A stretch of DNA of 64,000 nt, from assembly GCF_029227915.1 (NCBI RefSeq), contig NC_079886.1:2356001-2420000 (forward strand). The letters are read 5' to 3'. This stretch comes from Hydractinia symbiolongicarpus (Eukaryota; Cnidaria; Hydrozoa; Anthoathecata; Hydractiniidae). The translations under genes were made by a program, and so were the position numbers. The notes below the pieces were generated by a model, which searched no databases, was not told the DNA's origin, and saw nothing but the letters and a program-made list of their open reading frames with translations. Shown here piece after piece: positions 38,326 through 50,010 of this stretch. The first letter of the stretch is position 1; every line of letters starts with the position of its first letter.

Positions 38326-39902
38326 TGAGTTTACTCCCTGGGTACTTTCTTTGTATACTTTTGACTATACGGGCCGAGTACGGGATTTACTGGAAATCTT
38401 GGGTTTCCGTTTGCCGGCGATTAAACTTCTTTTATTCAGCGTCTCATCAAAAATGAAAATAGTTTTGAAAACTACAAGTCTCATTCGTTTTAGTGGTGAA
38501 AAAATAATTTAAAAAATCGTTCGGGAAATGAATTAACTCCCTGGGTACTTTCTTTGTTTACATTTGACTATACGGGCCGAGTCCGGGATTGACAGGAAAT
38601 CGCGGGTTTTCGTTTGCCGGCGATTAAACTTCTTTTATTCTGCGTCTCATCAAAAATGAAAACATTTTGGAAAACTACAAGTCTCATGCGTTTTAGTGGT
38701 GAAAAAATAATTTAAAAAATCGTTCGGGAAATGAGTTTACTCCCTGGGTACTTTTTTATATACATTCGACTATACTGGCCGAGTACGGGATTTACGGGAA
38801 ATCGCGGGTTTTCGTTTGCCGGCGAATAAACTTCTTTTATTTAGCGTCTCATCAAAAATGAAAACATTTTTGAAAACTACAAGTCTCATGTGTTTTTGTG
38901 GTGAAAAAATAATTTAAAAAATCGTTCTGAAAATGAGTTTACTCACAGGGTACTTTCTTTGTATACATTCGACTATATGGGCCAAGCCCGGGATTTACAG
39001 GAAATCGCGGGTTTTCGTTTGCCGGCGATTAAACTTCTTTTATTTAGCGTCTCATCAAAAATGAAAACATTTTTGAAAACTACAAGTCTCGTGCGTTTTA
39101 GTGGTGAAAAAATAATTTAAAAAATCGTTCGGGAAATGAGTTTACTCCCTGGGTACTTTTTTATATACATTCGACTATACTGGCCGAGTACGGGATTTAC
39201 GGGAAATCGCGGGTTTTCGTTTGCCGGCGATTAAACTTCTTTTATTCTGCGTCTCATCAAAAATGAAAACATTTTGGAAAACTACAAGTCTCATGCGTTT
39301 TAGTGGTAAAAAAATAATTTAAAAAATCATTCGGGAAATCAGTTTACGGGATTAGTACGGGATTTACGGGAAATCGCGGGTTTTCGTTTGCCGGCGATTA
39401 AACTTCTTTTATTTAGCGTCTCATAAAAAATGAAAATATTTTTGAAAACTACAAGTCTAATGCGTTTTAGTGGTGAAAAAATAATTTAAAAAATCGTTCG
39501 GGAAATGAGTTTACTCCCTGGGTACTTTCTTTGTATACTTTTGACTATACGGGCCGAGTACGGGATTTACGGGAAATCGCGGGTTTTCGTTTGCCGGCGA
39601 TTAAACTTCTTTTATTCAGCGTCTCATCAAAAATGAAAATATTTTTGAAAACTAAAAGTTTCATGCGTTTTAGTGGTGAAAAAATAATTTAAAAAATCGT
39701 TCGGGAAATGAATTTACTCCCTGGGTACTTTCTTTGTATACTTTTGACTATACGGGCCAAGCCCGGGATTTACAGGAAATCGCGGGTTTTCGTTTGCCGG
39801 CGATTAAACTTCTTTTATTCTGCGTCTCATCAAAAATGAAAACATTTTGGAAAACTACAAGTCTCATGCGTTTTAGTGGTGAAAAAATAATTTAAAAAAT
39901 CG
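38326..39902 (+). repeat. Higher-order repeat copy 2, offset 1991 bp
   Basis: This is the second copy of 36335-37911. A partial third copy follows: the short monomer returns at 40372, 1180 bp after the one at 39192 (five full monomers plus the short one). The unit has thus been shortened by four monomers in the third copy. Confidence 0.8.
39192..39358 (+). repeat. Short 167-bp monomer, copy 2
   Basis: It has the same GTTTACGGGATTAGTAC junction (39342) and the same length as the copy at 37201. It was carried by the 1991-bp duplication. Confidence 0.85.
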
Positions 39903-40371
39903 TTCGGGAAATGAGTTTACTCCCTGGGTAGTTTTTTATATACATTCGACTATACTGGCCGAGTACGGAATTTACGGGAAATCGCGGGTTTTCGTTTGCC
40001 GGCGAATAAACTTCTTTTATTTAGCGTCTCATCAAAAATGAAAACATTTTTGAAAACTACAAGTCTCATGTGTTTTTGTGGTGAAAAAATAATTTAAAAA
40101 ATCGTTCTGAAAATGAGTTTACTCACAGGGTACTTTCTTTGTATACATTCGACTATATGGGCCAAGCCCGGGATTTACAGGAAATCGCGGGTTTTCGTTT
40201 GCCGGCGATTAAACTTCTTTTATTTAGCGTCTCATCAAAAATGAAAACATTTTTGAAAACTACAAGTCTCGTGCGTTTTAGTGGTGAAAAAATAATTTAA
40301 AAAATCGTTCGGGAAATGAGTTTACTCCCTGGGTACTTTTGTATATACATTCGACTATACTGGCCGAGTAC

Positions 40372-40538
40372 GGGATTTACGGGAAATCGCGGGTTTTCGT
40401 TTGCCGGCGATTAAACTTCTTTTATTCTGCGTCTCATCAAAAATGAAAACATTTTGGAAAACTACAAGTCTCATGCGTTTTAGTGGTAAAAAAATAATTT
40501 AAAAAATCATTCGGGAAATCAGTTTACGGGATTAGTAC
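40372..40538 (+). repeat. Short 167-bp monomer, copy 3
   Basis: It has the same junction (40522) and length as the copies at 37201 and 39192, and lies 1180 bp after the second copy. Confidence 0.85.
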
Positions 40539-41990
40539 GGGATTTACGGGAAATCGCGGGTTTTCGTTTGCCGGCGATTAAACTTCTTTTATTTAGCGTC
40601 TCATAAAAAATGAAAATATTTTTGAAAACTACAAGTCTCATGCGTTTTAGTGGTGAAAAAATAATTTAAAAAATCGTTCGGGAAATGAGTTTACTCCCTG
40701 GGTACTTTCTTTGTATACTTTTGACTATACGGGCCGAGTACGGGATTTACGGGAAATCGCGGGTTTTCGTTTGCCGGCGATTAAACTTCTTTTATTCAGC
40801 GTCTCATCAAAAATGAAAATATTTTTGAAAACTAAAAGTTTCATGCGTTTTAGTGGTGAAAAAATAATTTAAAAAATCGTTCGGGAAATGAATTTACTCC
40901 CTGGGTACTTTCTTTGTATACTTTTGACTATACGGGCCAAGCCCGGGATTTACAGGAAATCGCGGGTTTTCGTTTGCCGGCGATTAAACTTCTTTTATTC
41001 TGCGTCTCATCAAAAATGAAAACATTTTGGAAAACTACAAGTCTCATGCGTTTTAGTGGTGAAAAAATAATTTAAAAAATCATTCGGGAAATCAGTTTAC
41101 TCCCTGGGTCCTTTTTTTGTGTACTTTTGACTATACAGGCCGAGTACGGGATTTACGGGAAATCGCGGGTTTTCGTTTGCCGGCAATTAAACTTCTTTTA
41201 TTCAACGTCTCATCAAAAATGAAAACATTTTTGAAAACTACAAGTCTCATGCGTTTTAGTGGTGAAAAAATAATTTAAAAAATCGTTCGGGAAATGAGTT
41301 TACTCCCTGGGTACTTTCTTTGTATACTTTTGACTATACCGGCCGAGTACGGGATTTACGGGAAATCTTGGGTTTTCGTTTGCCGGCGATTAAACTTCTT
41401 TTATTCAGCGTCTCATCAAAAATGAAAATATTTTTGAAAACTACAAGTCTCATTCGTTTTAGTGGTGAAAAAATAATTTAAAAAATCGTTCGGGAAATGA
41501 ATTAACTCCCTGGGTACTTTCTTTGTATACATTTGACTATACGGGCCGAGTCCGGGATTGACGGGAAATCGCAGGTTTTCGTTTGCCGGCGATTAAACTT
41601 CTTTTATTTAGCGTCTCATCAAAAATGAAAACATTTTTGAAAACTACAAGTCTCGTGCGTTTTAGTGGTGAAAAAATAATTTAAAAAATCGTTCGGGAAA
41701 TGAGTTTACTCCCTGGGTACTTTTTTTATATACATTCGACTATACTGGCCGAGTACGGGATTTACGGGAAATCGCGGGTTTTCGTTTGCCGGCGATTAAA
41801 CTTCTTTTATTTAGCGTCTCATCAAAAATGAAAATATTTTTGAAAACTACAAGTTTCATGCGTTTTAGTGGTGAAAAAATAATTTAAAAATTCATTCGGG
41901 AAATCAGTTTACTCCCTGGGTCCTTTTTTGTGTACTTTTGACTATACGGGCCGAGTACGGGATTTACGGGAAATCGCGGGTTTTCGTTTG

Positions 41991-43420
41991 CCGGAAATTA
42001 AACTTCTTTTATTCAGCGTCTCATCAAAAATGAAAACATTTTTGAAAACTACAAGTCTCATGCGTTTTAGTGGTGAAAAAATAATTTAAAAAATCGTTCG
42101 GGAAATGAGTTTACTCCCTGGGTACTTCCTTTGTATACTTTTGACTATACGGGCCGAGTACGGGATTTACGGGAAATCGCGGGTTTTCGTTTGCCGGCGA
42201 TTAAACTTCTTTTATTCAGCGTCTCATCAAAAATGAAAATATTTTTGAAAACTACAAGTTTCATGCGTTTTAGTGGTGAAAAAATAATTTAAAAAATCGT
42301 TCGGGAAATGAATTTACTCCCCGGGTACTTTCTTTGTATACTTTTGACTATACGGGCCAAGCCCGGGATTTACAGGAAATCGCGGGTTTTCGTTTTCCGG
42401 CGATTAAACTTCTTTTATTCAGCGTCTCATCAAAAATGAAAATATTTTTGAAAACTACAAGTCTCATTCGTTTTAGTGGTGAAAAAATAATTTGAAAAAT
42501 CGTTCGGGAAATGAATTAACTCCCTGGGTACTTTCTTTGTATACATTTGACTATACGGGCCGAGTCCGGGATTTACGGGAAATCTTGGGTTTTCGTTTGC
42601 CGGCGATTAAACTTCTTTTATTCAGCGTCTCATCAAAAATGAAAATATTTTTGAAAACTACAAGTCTCATTCGTTTTAGTGGTGAAAAAATAATTTAAAA
42701 AATCGTTCGGGAAATAAATTAACTGCCTGGGAACTTTCTTTGTATACATTTGACTATACGGGCCGAGTCCGGGATTGACGGGAAATCGCAGGTTTTCGTT
42801 TGCTGGCGATTAAACTTCTTTTATTTAGCGTCTCATCAAAATGAAAACATTTTTGAAAACTACAAGTCTCGTGCGTTTTAGTGGTGAAAAAAATAATTTA
42901 AAAAATCGTTCGGGAAATGAGTTTACTCCCTGGGTACTTTTTTTATATACATTCGACTATACTGGCCGAGTACGGGATTTACGGGAAATCGCGGGTTTTC
43001 GTTTGCCGGCGATTAAACTTCTTTTATTTAGCGTCTCATCAAAAATGAAAATATTTTTGAAAACTACAAGTTTCATGCGTTTTAGTGGTGAAAAAATAAT
43101 TTAAAAAATCGTTCGGGAAATGAATTTACTCCCTGAGTACTTCCTTTGTATACTTTTGACTATACGGGCCAAGCCTGGGATTTACAGGAAATCGCGGGTT
43201 TTCGTTTGCCGGCGATTAAACTTCTTTTATTCAGCTTCTCATCAAAAATGAAAACATTTTGGAAAACTACAAGTCTCATGCGTTTTAGTGGTGAAAAAAT
43301 AATTTAAAAAATCATTCGGGAAATCAGTTTACTCCCTGGGTCCTTTTTTGTGTACTTTTGACTATACGGGCCGAGTACGGGATTTACGGGAAATCGCGGG
43401 TTTTCGTTTGCCGGAAATTA
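41991..43420 (+). repeat. 7-monomer spacing of the GCCGGAAATT variant (1420 bp)
   Basis: The change of GCCGGCGATT to GCCGGAAATT, which destroys the GCCGGC palindrome, is at 41991 and 43411, 1420 bp apart, each in a monomer preceded by GGTCCTTTTTTGTGTAC. Further copies of the variant lie near 44424 and 44625, and again near 47001 and 47202 within the 2577-bp repeat. Sequence between the first two also includes the expanded-A monomer near 42890. Confidence 0.65.
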
Positions 43421-44220
43421 AACTTCTTTTATTCAGCGTCTCATCAAAAATGAAAATATTTTTGAAAACTACAAGTTTCATGCGTTTTAGTGGTGAAAAA
43501 ATAATTTAAAAAATCGTTCGGGAAATGAATTTACTCCCCGGGTACTTTCTTTGTATACTTTTGACTATACGGGCCAAGCCCGGGATTTACAGGAAATCGC
43601 GGGTTTTCGTTTGCCGGCGATTAAACTTCTTTTATTAGCGTCTCATCAAAAATGAAAATATTTTTGAAAACTACAAGTCTCATTCGTTTTAGTGGTGAAA
43701 AAATAATTTAAAAAATCGTTCGGGAAATGAATTAACTCCCTGGGTACTTTCTTTGTATACATTTGACTATACGGGCCGAGTCCGGGATTGACAGGAAATC
43801 GCGGGTTTTCGTTTGCCGGCGATTAAACTTCTTTTATTTAGCGTCTCATCAAAAATGAAAACATTTTTGAAAACTACAAGTCTCGTGCGTTTTAGTGGTG
43901 AAAAAATAATTTAAAAAATCGTTCGGGAAATGAGTTTACTCCCTGGGTACTTTTTTATATACATTCGACTATACTGGCCGAGTACGGGATTTACGGGAAA
44001 TCGCGGGTTTTCGTTTGCCGGCGATTAAACTTCTTTTATTTAGCGTCTCATCAAAAATGAAAATATTTTTGAAAACTACAAGTTTCATGCGTTTTAGTGG
44101 TGAAAAAATAATTTAAAAAATCGTTCGGGAAATGAATTTACTCCCTGGGTACTTCCTTTGTATACTTTTGACTATACGGGCCAAGCCCGGGATTTACAGG
44201 AAATCGCGGGTTTTTGTTTG

Positions 44221-46797
44221 CCGGCGATTAAACTTCTTTTATTCAGCGTCTCATCAAAAATGAAAACATTTTGGAAAACTACAAGTCTCATGCGTTTTAG
44301 TGGTGAAAAAATAATTTAAAAAATCATTCGGGAAATCAGTTTACTCCCTGGGTCCTTTTTTGTGTACTTTTGACTATACAGGCCGAGTACGGGATTTACG
44401 GGAAATCGCAGGTTTTCGTTTGCCGGAAATTAAACTTCTTTTATTCAGCTTCTCATCAAAAAAGAAAACATTTTTGAAAACTACAAGTCTCATGCGTTTT
44501 AATGGTGAAAAAATAATTTAAAAAATCGTTCGGGAAATGAGTTTACTCCCTGGGTACTTTCTTTGTATACTTTTGACTATACGGGCCGAGTACGGGATTT
44601 ACGGGAAATCGCGGGTTTTCGTTTGCCGGAAATTAAACTTCTTTTATTCAGCGTCTCATCAAAAATGAAAACATTTTTGAAAACTACAAGTCTCATGCGT
44701 TTTAGTGGTGAAAAAATAATTTAAAAAATCGTTCGGGAAATGAGTTTACTCCCTGGGTACTTCCTTTGTATACTTTTGACTATACGGGCCGAGTACGGGA
44801 TTTACGGGAAATCGCGGGTTTTCGTTTGCCGGCGATTAAACTTCTTTTATTCAGCGTCTCATCAAAAATGAAAATATTTTTGAAAACTACAAGTTTCATG
44901 CGTTTTAGTGGTGAAAAATAATTTAAAAAATCGTTCGGGAAATGAATTTACTCCCTGGGTACTTTCTTTGTATACTTTTGACTATACGGGCCAAGCCCGG
45001 GATTTACAGGAAATCGCGGGTTTTCGTTTGCCGGCGATTAAACTTCTTTTCTTCTGCGTCTCATCAAAAATGAAAACATTTTGGAAAACTACAAGTCTCA
45101 TGCGTTTTAGTGGTGAAAAAATAATTTAAAAAATCATTCGGGAAATCAGTTTACTCCCTGGGTCCTTTTTTTGTGTACTTTTGACTATACGGGCCGAGTA
45201 CGGGATTTACGGGAAATCGCGGGTTTTCGTTTGCCGGCGATTAAACTTCTTTTATTTAGCGTCTCATCAAAAATGAAAACATTTTTGAAAACTACAAGTC
45301 TCGTGCGTTTTAGTGGTGAAAAAATAATTTAAAAAATCGTTCGGGAAATGAGTTTACTCCCTGGGTACTTTTTTTATATACATTCGACTATACTGGCCGA
45401 GTACGGGATTTACGGGAAATCGCGGGTTTTCGTTTGCCGGCGATTAAACTTCTTTTATTTAGCGTCTCATCAAAAATGAAAATATTTTTGAAAACTACAA
45501 GTTTCACGCGTTTTAGTGGTGAAAAAATAATTTAAAAAATCGTTCGGGAAATGAATTTACTCCCTGGGTACTTCCTTTGTATACTTTTGACTATACGGGC
45601 CAAGCCCGGGATTTACAGGAAATCGCGGGTTTTCGTTTGCCGGAGATTAAACTTCTTTTCTTCTGCGTCTCATCAAAAATGAAAACATTTTGGAAAACTA
45701 CAAGTCTCATGCGTTTTAGTGGTGTACTTTTGACTATACGGGCCGAGTACGGCATTTACGGGAAATCGCGGGTTTTCGTTTGCCGGCGATTAAACTTCTT
45801 TTATTTAGCGTCTCATCAAAAATGAAAACATTTTTGAAAACTACAAGTCTCGTGCGTTTTAGTGGTGAAAAAATAATTTAAAAAATCGTTCGGAAAATGA
45901 GTTTACTCCCTGGGTACTTTTTTTATATACATTCGACTATACTGGCCTAGTACGGGATTTACGGGAAATCGCGGGTTTTCGTTTGCCGGCGATTAAACTT
46001 CTTTTATTTAGCGTCTCATCAAAAATGAAAATATTTTTGAAAACTACAAGTTTCATGCGTTTTAGTGGTGAAAAAATAATTTAAAAAATCGTTCGGGAAA
46101 TGAATTTACTCCCTGGGTACTTCCTTTGTATACTTTTGACTATACGGGCCAAGCCCGGGATTTACAGGAAATCGCGGGTTTTCGTTTGCCTGAGATTAAA
46201 CTTCTTTTATTCAGCGTCTCATCAAAAATGAAAACATTTTGGAAAACTACAAGTCTCATGCGTTTTAGTGGTGAAAAAATAATTCAAAAAATCGTTCGGG
46301 AAATGAATTTAATCGCAGGGTACTTTCTTTGTATACTTTTGACTATACGGGCCGAGTCCGGGATTTACGGGAAAGCGCGGGTTTTCGTTTGCCGGCGATT
46401 AAACTTCTTTTATTTAGCGTCTCATCAAAAATGAAAATATTTTTGAAAACTACAAGTCTCATGCGTTTTAGTGGTGAAAAAATAATTTAAAAAATCGTTC
46501 GGGAAATGAGTTTACTTCTTGAGTACTTTCTTTGTATACTTTTGACTATACGGGGCTAGTACCGGATTTACGGGAAATCGCAGGTTTTTGTTTGCCGGCG
46601 ATTAAACTTCTTTTATTCAGCGTCTTATCAAAATAGAAAACATTTTTGAAAACTACAAGTCTCATGCGTTTTAGTGGTGAAAAAATAATTTAAAAAATCG
46701 TTTTGAAAATCAGTTTACTCACAGGGTACTTTCTTTGTATACATTCGACTATAGGGGCTAAGCCCGGGATTTACAGGAAAACGCGGGTTTTCCTTTG
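44221..46797 (+). repeat. Higher-order repeat copy 1 (2577 bp) containing a 143-bp monomer
   Basis: Sequence from 44221 recurs from 46798; TGACTATACAGG is at 44371 and 46948, and GGTGAAAAATAATT near 44908 recurs near 47485 (2577). From about 46126 onward the matching offset becomes 2027, so copy 1 has 549-550 bp that copy 2 lacks. That equals two full monomers plus one 143-bp monomer. Both copies end with the GGGGCTAAGCCC and GAAAACGCGGG monomer. Confidence 0.85.
45608..45750 (+). repeat. Short 143-bp monomer (60-bp deletion)
   Basis: The anchor spacing is 143 bp. After TTTTAGTGGTG (about 45724) the sequence continues directly with TACTTTTGACTATACGGG. The lost 60 bp would run from the A-rich stretch to TTTTTTGTG, and GTG at both ends gives microhomology. 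I saw this junction only once in the window. Confidence 0.85.
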
Positions 46798-48824
46798 CCG
46801 GCGATTAAACTTCTTTTATTCAGCGTCTCATCAAAAATGAAAACATTTTGGAAAACTACAAGTCTCATGCGTTTTAGTGGTGAAAAAATAATTTAAAAAA
46901 TCATTCGGGAAATCAGTTTACTCCCTGGGTCCTTTTTTGTGTACTTTTGACTATACAGGCCGAGTACGGGATTTACGGGAAATCGCAGGTTTTCGTTTGC
47001 CGGAAATTAAACTTCTTTTATTCAGCTTCTCATCAAAAAAGAAAACATTTTTGAAAACTACAAGTCTCATGCGTTTTAATGGTGAAAAAATAATTTAAAA
47101 AATCGTTCGGGAAATGAGTTTACTCCCTGGGTACTTTCTTTGTATACTTTTGACTATACGGGCCGAGTACGGGATTTACGGGAAATCGCGGGTTTTCGTT
47201 TGCCGGAAATTAAACTTCTTTTATTCAGCGTCTCATCAAAAATGAAAACATTTTTGAAAACTACAAGTCTCATGCGTTTTAGTGGTGAAAAAATAATTTA
47301 AAAAATCGTTCGGGAAATGAGTTTACTCCCTGGGTACTTCCTTTGTATACTTTTGACTATACGGGCCGAGTACGGGATTTACGGGAAATCGCGGGTTTTC
47401 GTTTGCCGGCGATTAAACTTCTTTTATTCAGCGTCTCATCAAAAATGAAAATATTTTTGAAAACTACAAGTTTCATGCGTTTTAGTGGTGAAAAATAATT
47501 TAAAAAATCGTTCGGGAAATGAATTTACTCCCTGGGTACTTTCTTTGTATACTTTTGACTATACGGGCCAAGCCCGGGATTTACAGGAAATCGCGGGTTT
47601 TCGTTTGCCGGCGATTAAACTTCTTTTCTTCTGCGTCTCATCAAAAATGAAAACATTTTGGAAAACTACAAGTCTCATGCGTTTTAGTGTTGAAAAAATA
47701 ATTTAAAAAATCATTCGGGAAATCAGTTTACTCCCTGGGTCCTTTTTTTGTGTACTTTTGACTATACGGGCCGAGTACGGGATTTACGGGAAATCGCGGG
47801 TTTTCGTTTGCCGGCGATTAAACTTCTTTTATTTAGCGTCTCATCAAAAATGAAAACATTTTTGAAAACTACAAGTCTCGTGCGTTTTAGTGGTGAAAAA
47901 GTAATTTAAAAAATCGTTCGGGAAATGAGTTTACTCCCTGGGTACTTTTTTATATACATTCGACTATACTGGCCGAGTACGGGATTTACGGGAAATCGCG
48001 GGTTTTCGTTTGCCGGCGATTAAACTTCTTTTATTTAGCGTCTCATCAAAAATGAAAATATTTTTGAAAACTACAAGTTTCATGCGTTTTAGTGGTGAAA
48101 AAATAATTTAAAAAATCGTTCGGGAAATGAATTTACTCCCTGGGTACTTCCTTTGTATACTTTTGACTATACGGGCCAAGCCCGGGATTTACAGGAAATC
48201 GCGGGTTTTCGTTTGCCGGAGATTAAACTTCTTTTATTCAGCGTCTCATCAAAAATGAAAACATTTTGGAAAACTACAAGTCTCATGCGTTTTAGTGGTG
48301 AAAAAATAATTCAAAAAATCGTTCGGGAAATGAATTTAATCGCAGGGTACTTTCTTTGTATACTTTTGACTATACGGGCCGAGTCCGGGATTTACGGGAA
48401 ATCGCGGGTTTTCGTTTGCCGGCGATTAAACTTCTTTTATTTAGCGTCTCATCAAAAATGAAAATATTTTTGAAAACTACAAGTCTCATGCGTTTTAGTG
48501 GTGAAAAAATAATTTAAAAAATCGTTCGGGAAATGAGTTTACTTCTTGAGTACTTTCTTTGTATACTTTTGACTATACGGGGCTAGTACCGGATTTACGG
48601 GAAATCGCAGGTTTTTGTTTGCCGGCGATTAAACTTCTTTTATTCAGCGCCTTATCAAAATAGAAAACATTTTTGAAAACTACAAGTCTCATGCGTTTTA
48701 GTGGTGAAAAAATAATTTAAAAAATCGTTTTGAAAATCAGTTTACTCACAGGGTACTTTCTTTGTATACATTCGACTATAGGGGCTAAGCCCGGGATTTA
48801 CAGGAAAACGCGGGTTTTCCTTTG
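46798..48824 (+). repeat. Higher-order repeat copy 2 (2027 bp)
   Basis: This is the shorter partner of 44221-46797. It has the same order of monomers, including the TAGAAAACATTT copy and the one with AATTCAAAAAATCG, but has only one of the two CTTCCTTTGTATAC monomers that bracket the deletion in copy 1. The insertion in copy 1 probably arose by local duplication together with the 60-bp deletion. Confidence 0.8.
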
Positions 48825-49439
48825 CCGGCGATTAAACTTCTTTTATTCAGCGTCTCATCAAAAATGAAAACATTTTTCAGAACTACAAGTCTCATGCGTT
48901 TTAGTGGTGAAAAAATAATTTAAAAAATAATTCGGGAAATCAGTTTACTCCCTGGGTACTTTTTTTGTATACTTTTGACTATACGGGCTGAGTACGGGAT
49001 TTACGGGAAATCGCGGGTTTTCGTTTGCCGGCGATTAAACTTCTTTAATTTAGCGTTTCATCAAAAATGAAAACATTTTTGAAAACTACAAGTCTCAGGC
49101 GTTTTAGTGGTGAAAAAATAATTTAAAAAATCGTTCGGGAAATGAGTTTACTCCCTGGGTACTTTTTTTATATACATTCGACTATACGGGCCAAGCCCGG
49201 GATTTACAGGAAATCGCGGGTTTTCGTTTGCCGGCGATTAAACTTCTTTTATTCAGCTTCTCATCAAAAATGAAAACATTTTGGAAAACTACAAGTCTCA
49301 TGCGTTTTAGTGGTGAAAAAATAATTTAAAAAATCATTCGGGAAATCAGTTTATTCCCTGGTTCGTTTTTTGTGTACTTTTGACTATACGGGCCGAGTAC
49401 GGGATTTACGGGAAATCGCGGGTTTTCGTTTGCCGGCGA

Positions 49440-50010
49440 TTAAACTTCTTTTATTCAGCGTCTAATCAAAAATGAAAACATTTTTGAAAACTACAAATCT
49501 CGTGCGTTTTAGTGGTGAAAAAATAATTTAAAAAATCGTTCGGGAAATGAGTTTACTCCTTGAGTACTTTCTTTGTATACTTTTGACTACACGGGTCGAG
49601 TACTGGATTTATGGGAAATCGAGGGTTTTCGTTTGCCGGCGATTAAACTTCTTTTATTCAGCGTCTAATCAAAAATGAAAACATTTTTGAAAACTACAGG
49701 TCTTATGCGTTTTAGTGGTGAAAAAATAATTTAAAAATCATTCGGGAAATCAGTTTACTCCCTGGGTACTTTCTTTGTATACTTTTGACTACACGGGCCG
49801 AGTCCGGGATTTACGGGAAATCGCTAGTTTTCGTTTGCCGGCGATTAAACTTCTTTTATTTAGCGTCTCATCAAAAATGAAAACATTTTTGAAAACTACT
49901 AGTCTCGTGCGTTTTAGTGGTGAAAAAATAATTTAAAAAATCGTTCGGGAAATGAGTTTACTCCTTGAGTACTTTCTTTGTATACTTTTGACTATATGGG
50001 GCCAAGACCG
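49440..50010 (+). repeat. Segment duplicated 9 monomers downstream (51267-51837, offset 1827)
   Basis: TCTAATCAAA at 49461 recurs at 51288, and TCGAGTACTGG at 49596 recurs at 51423, both exactly 9 x 203. Shared rare changes include TTTATGGGAAATCGAGGG, CTACAGGTCTTATG, CGCTAGTTTTCG and CTACTAGTCTCG. After about 50010 copy 1 continues with GAAAACGCGGG and TTTTCAGAACTAC while copy 2 continues with GAAATCGCGGG. Confidence 0.8.
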
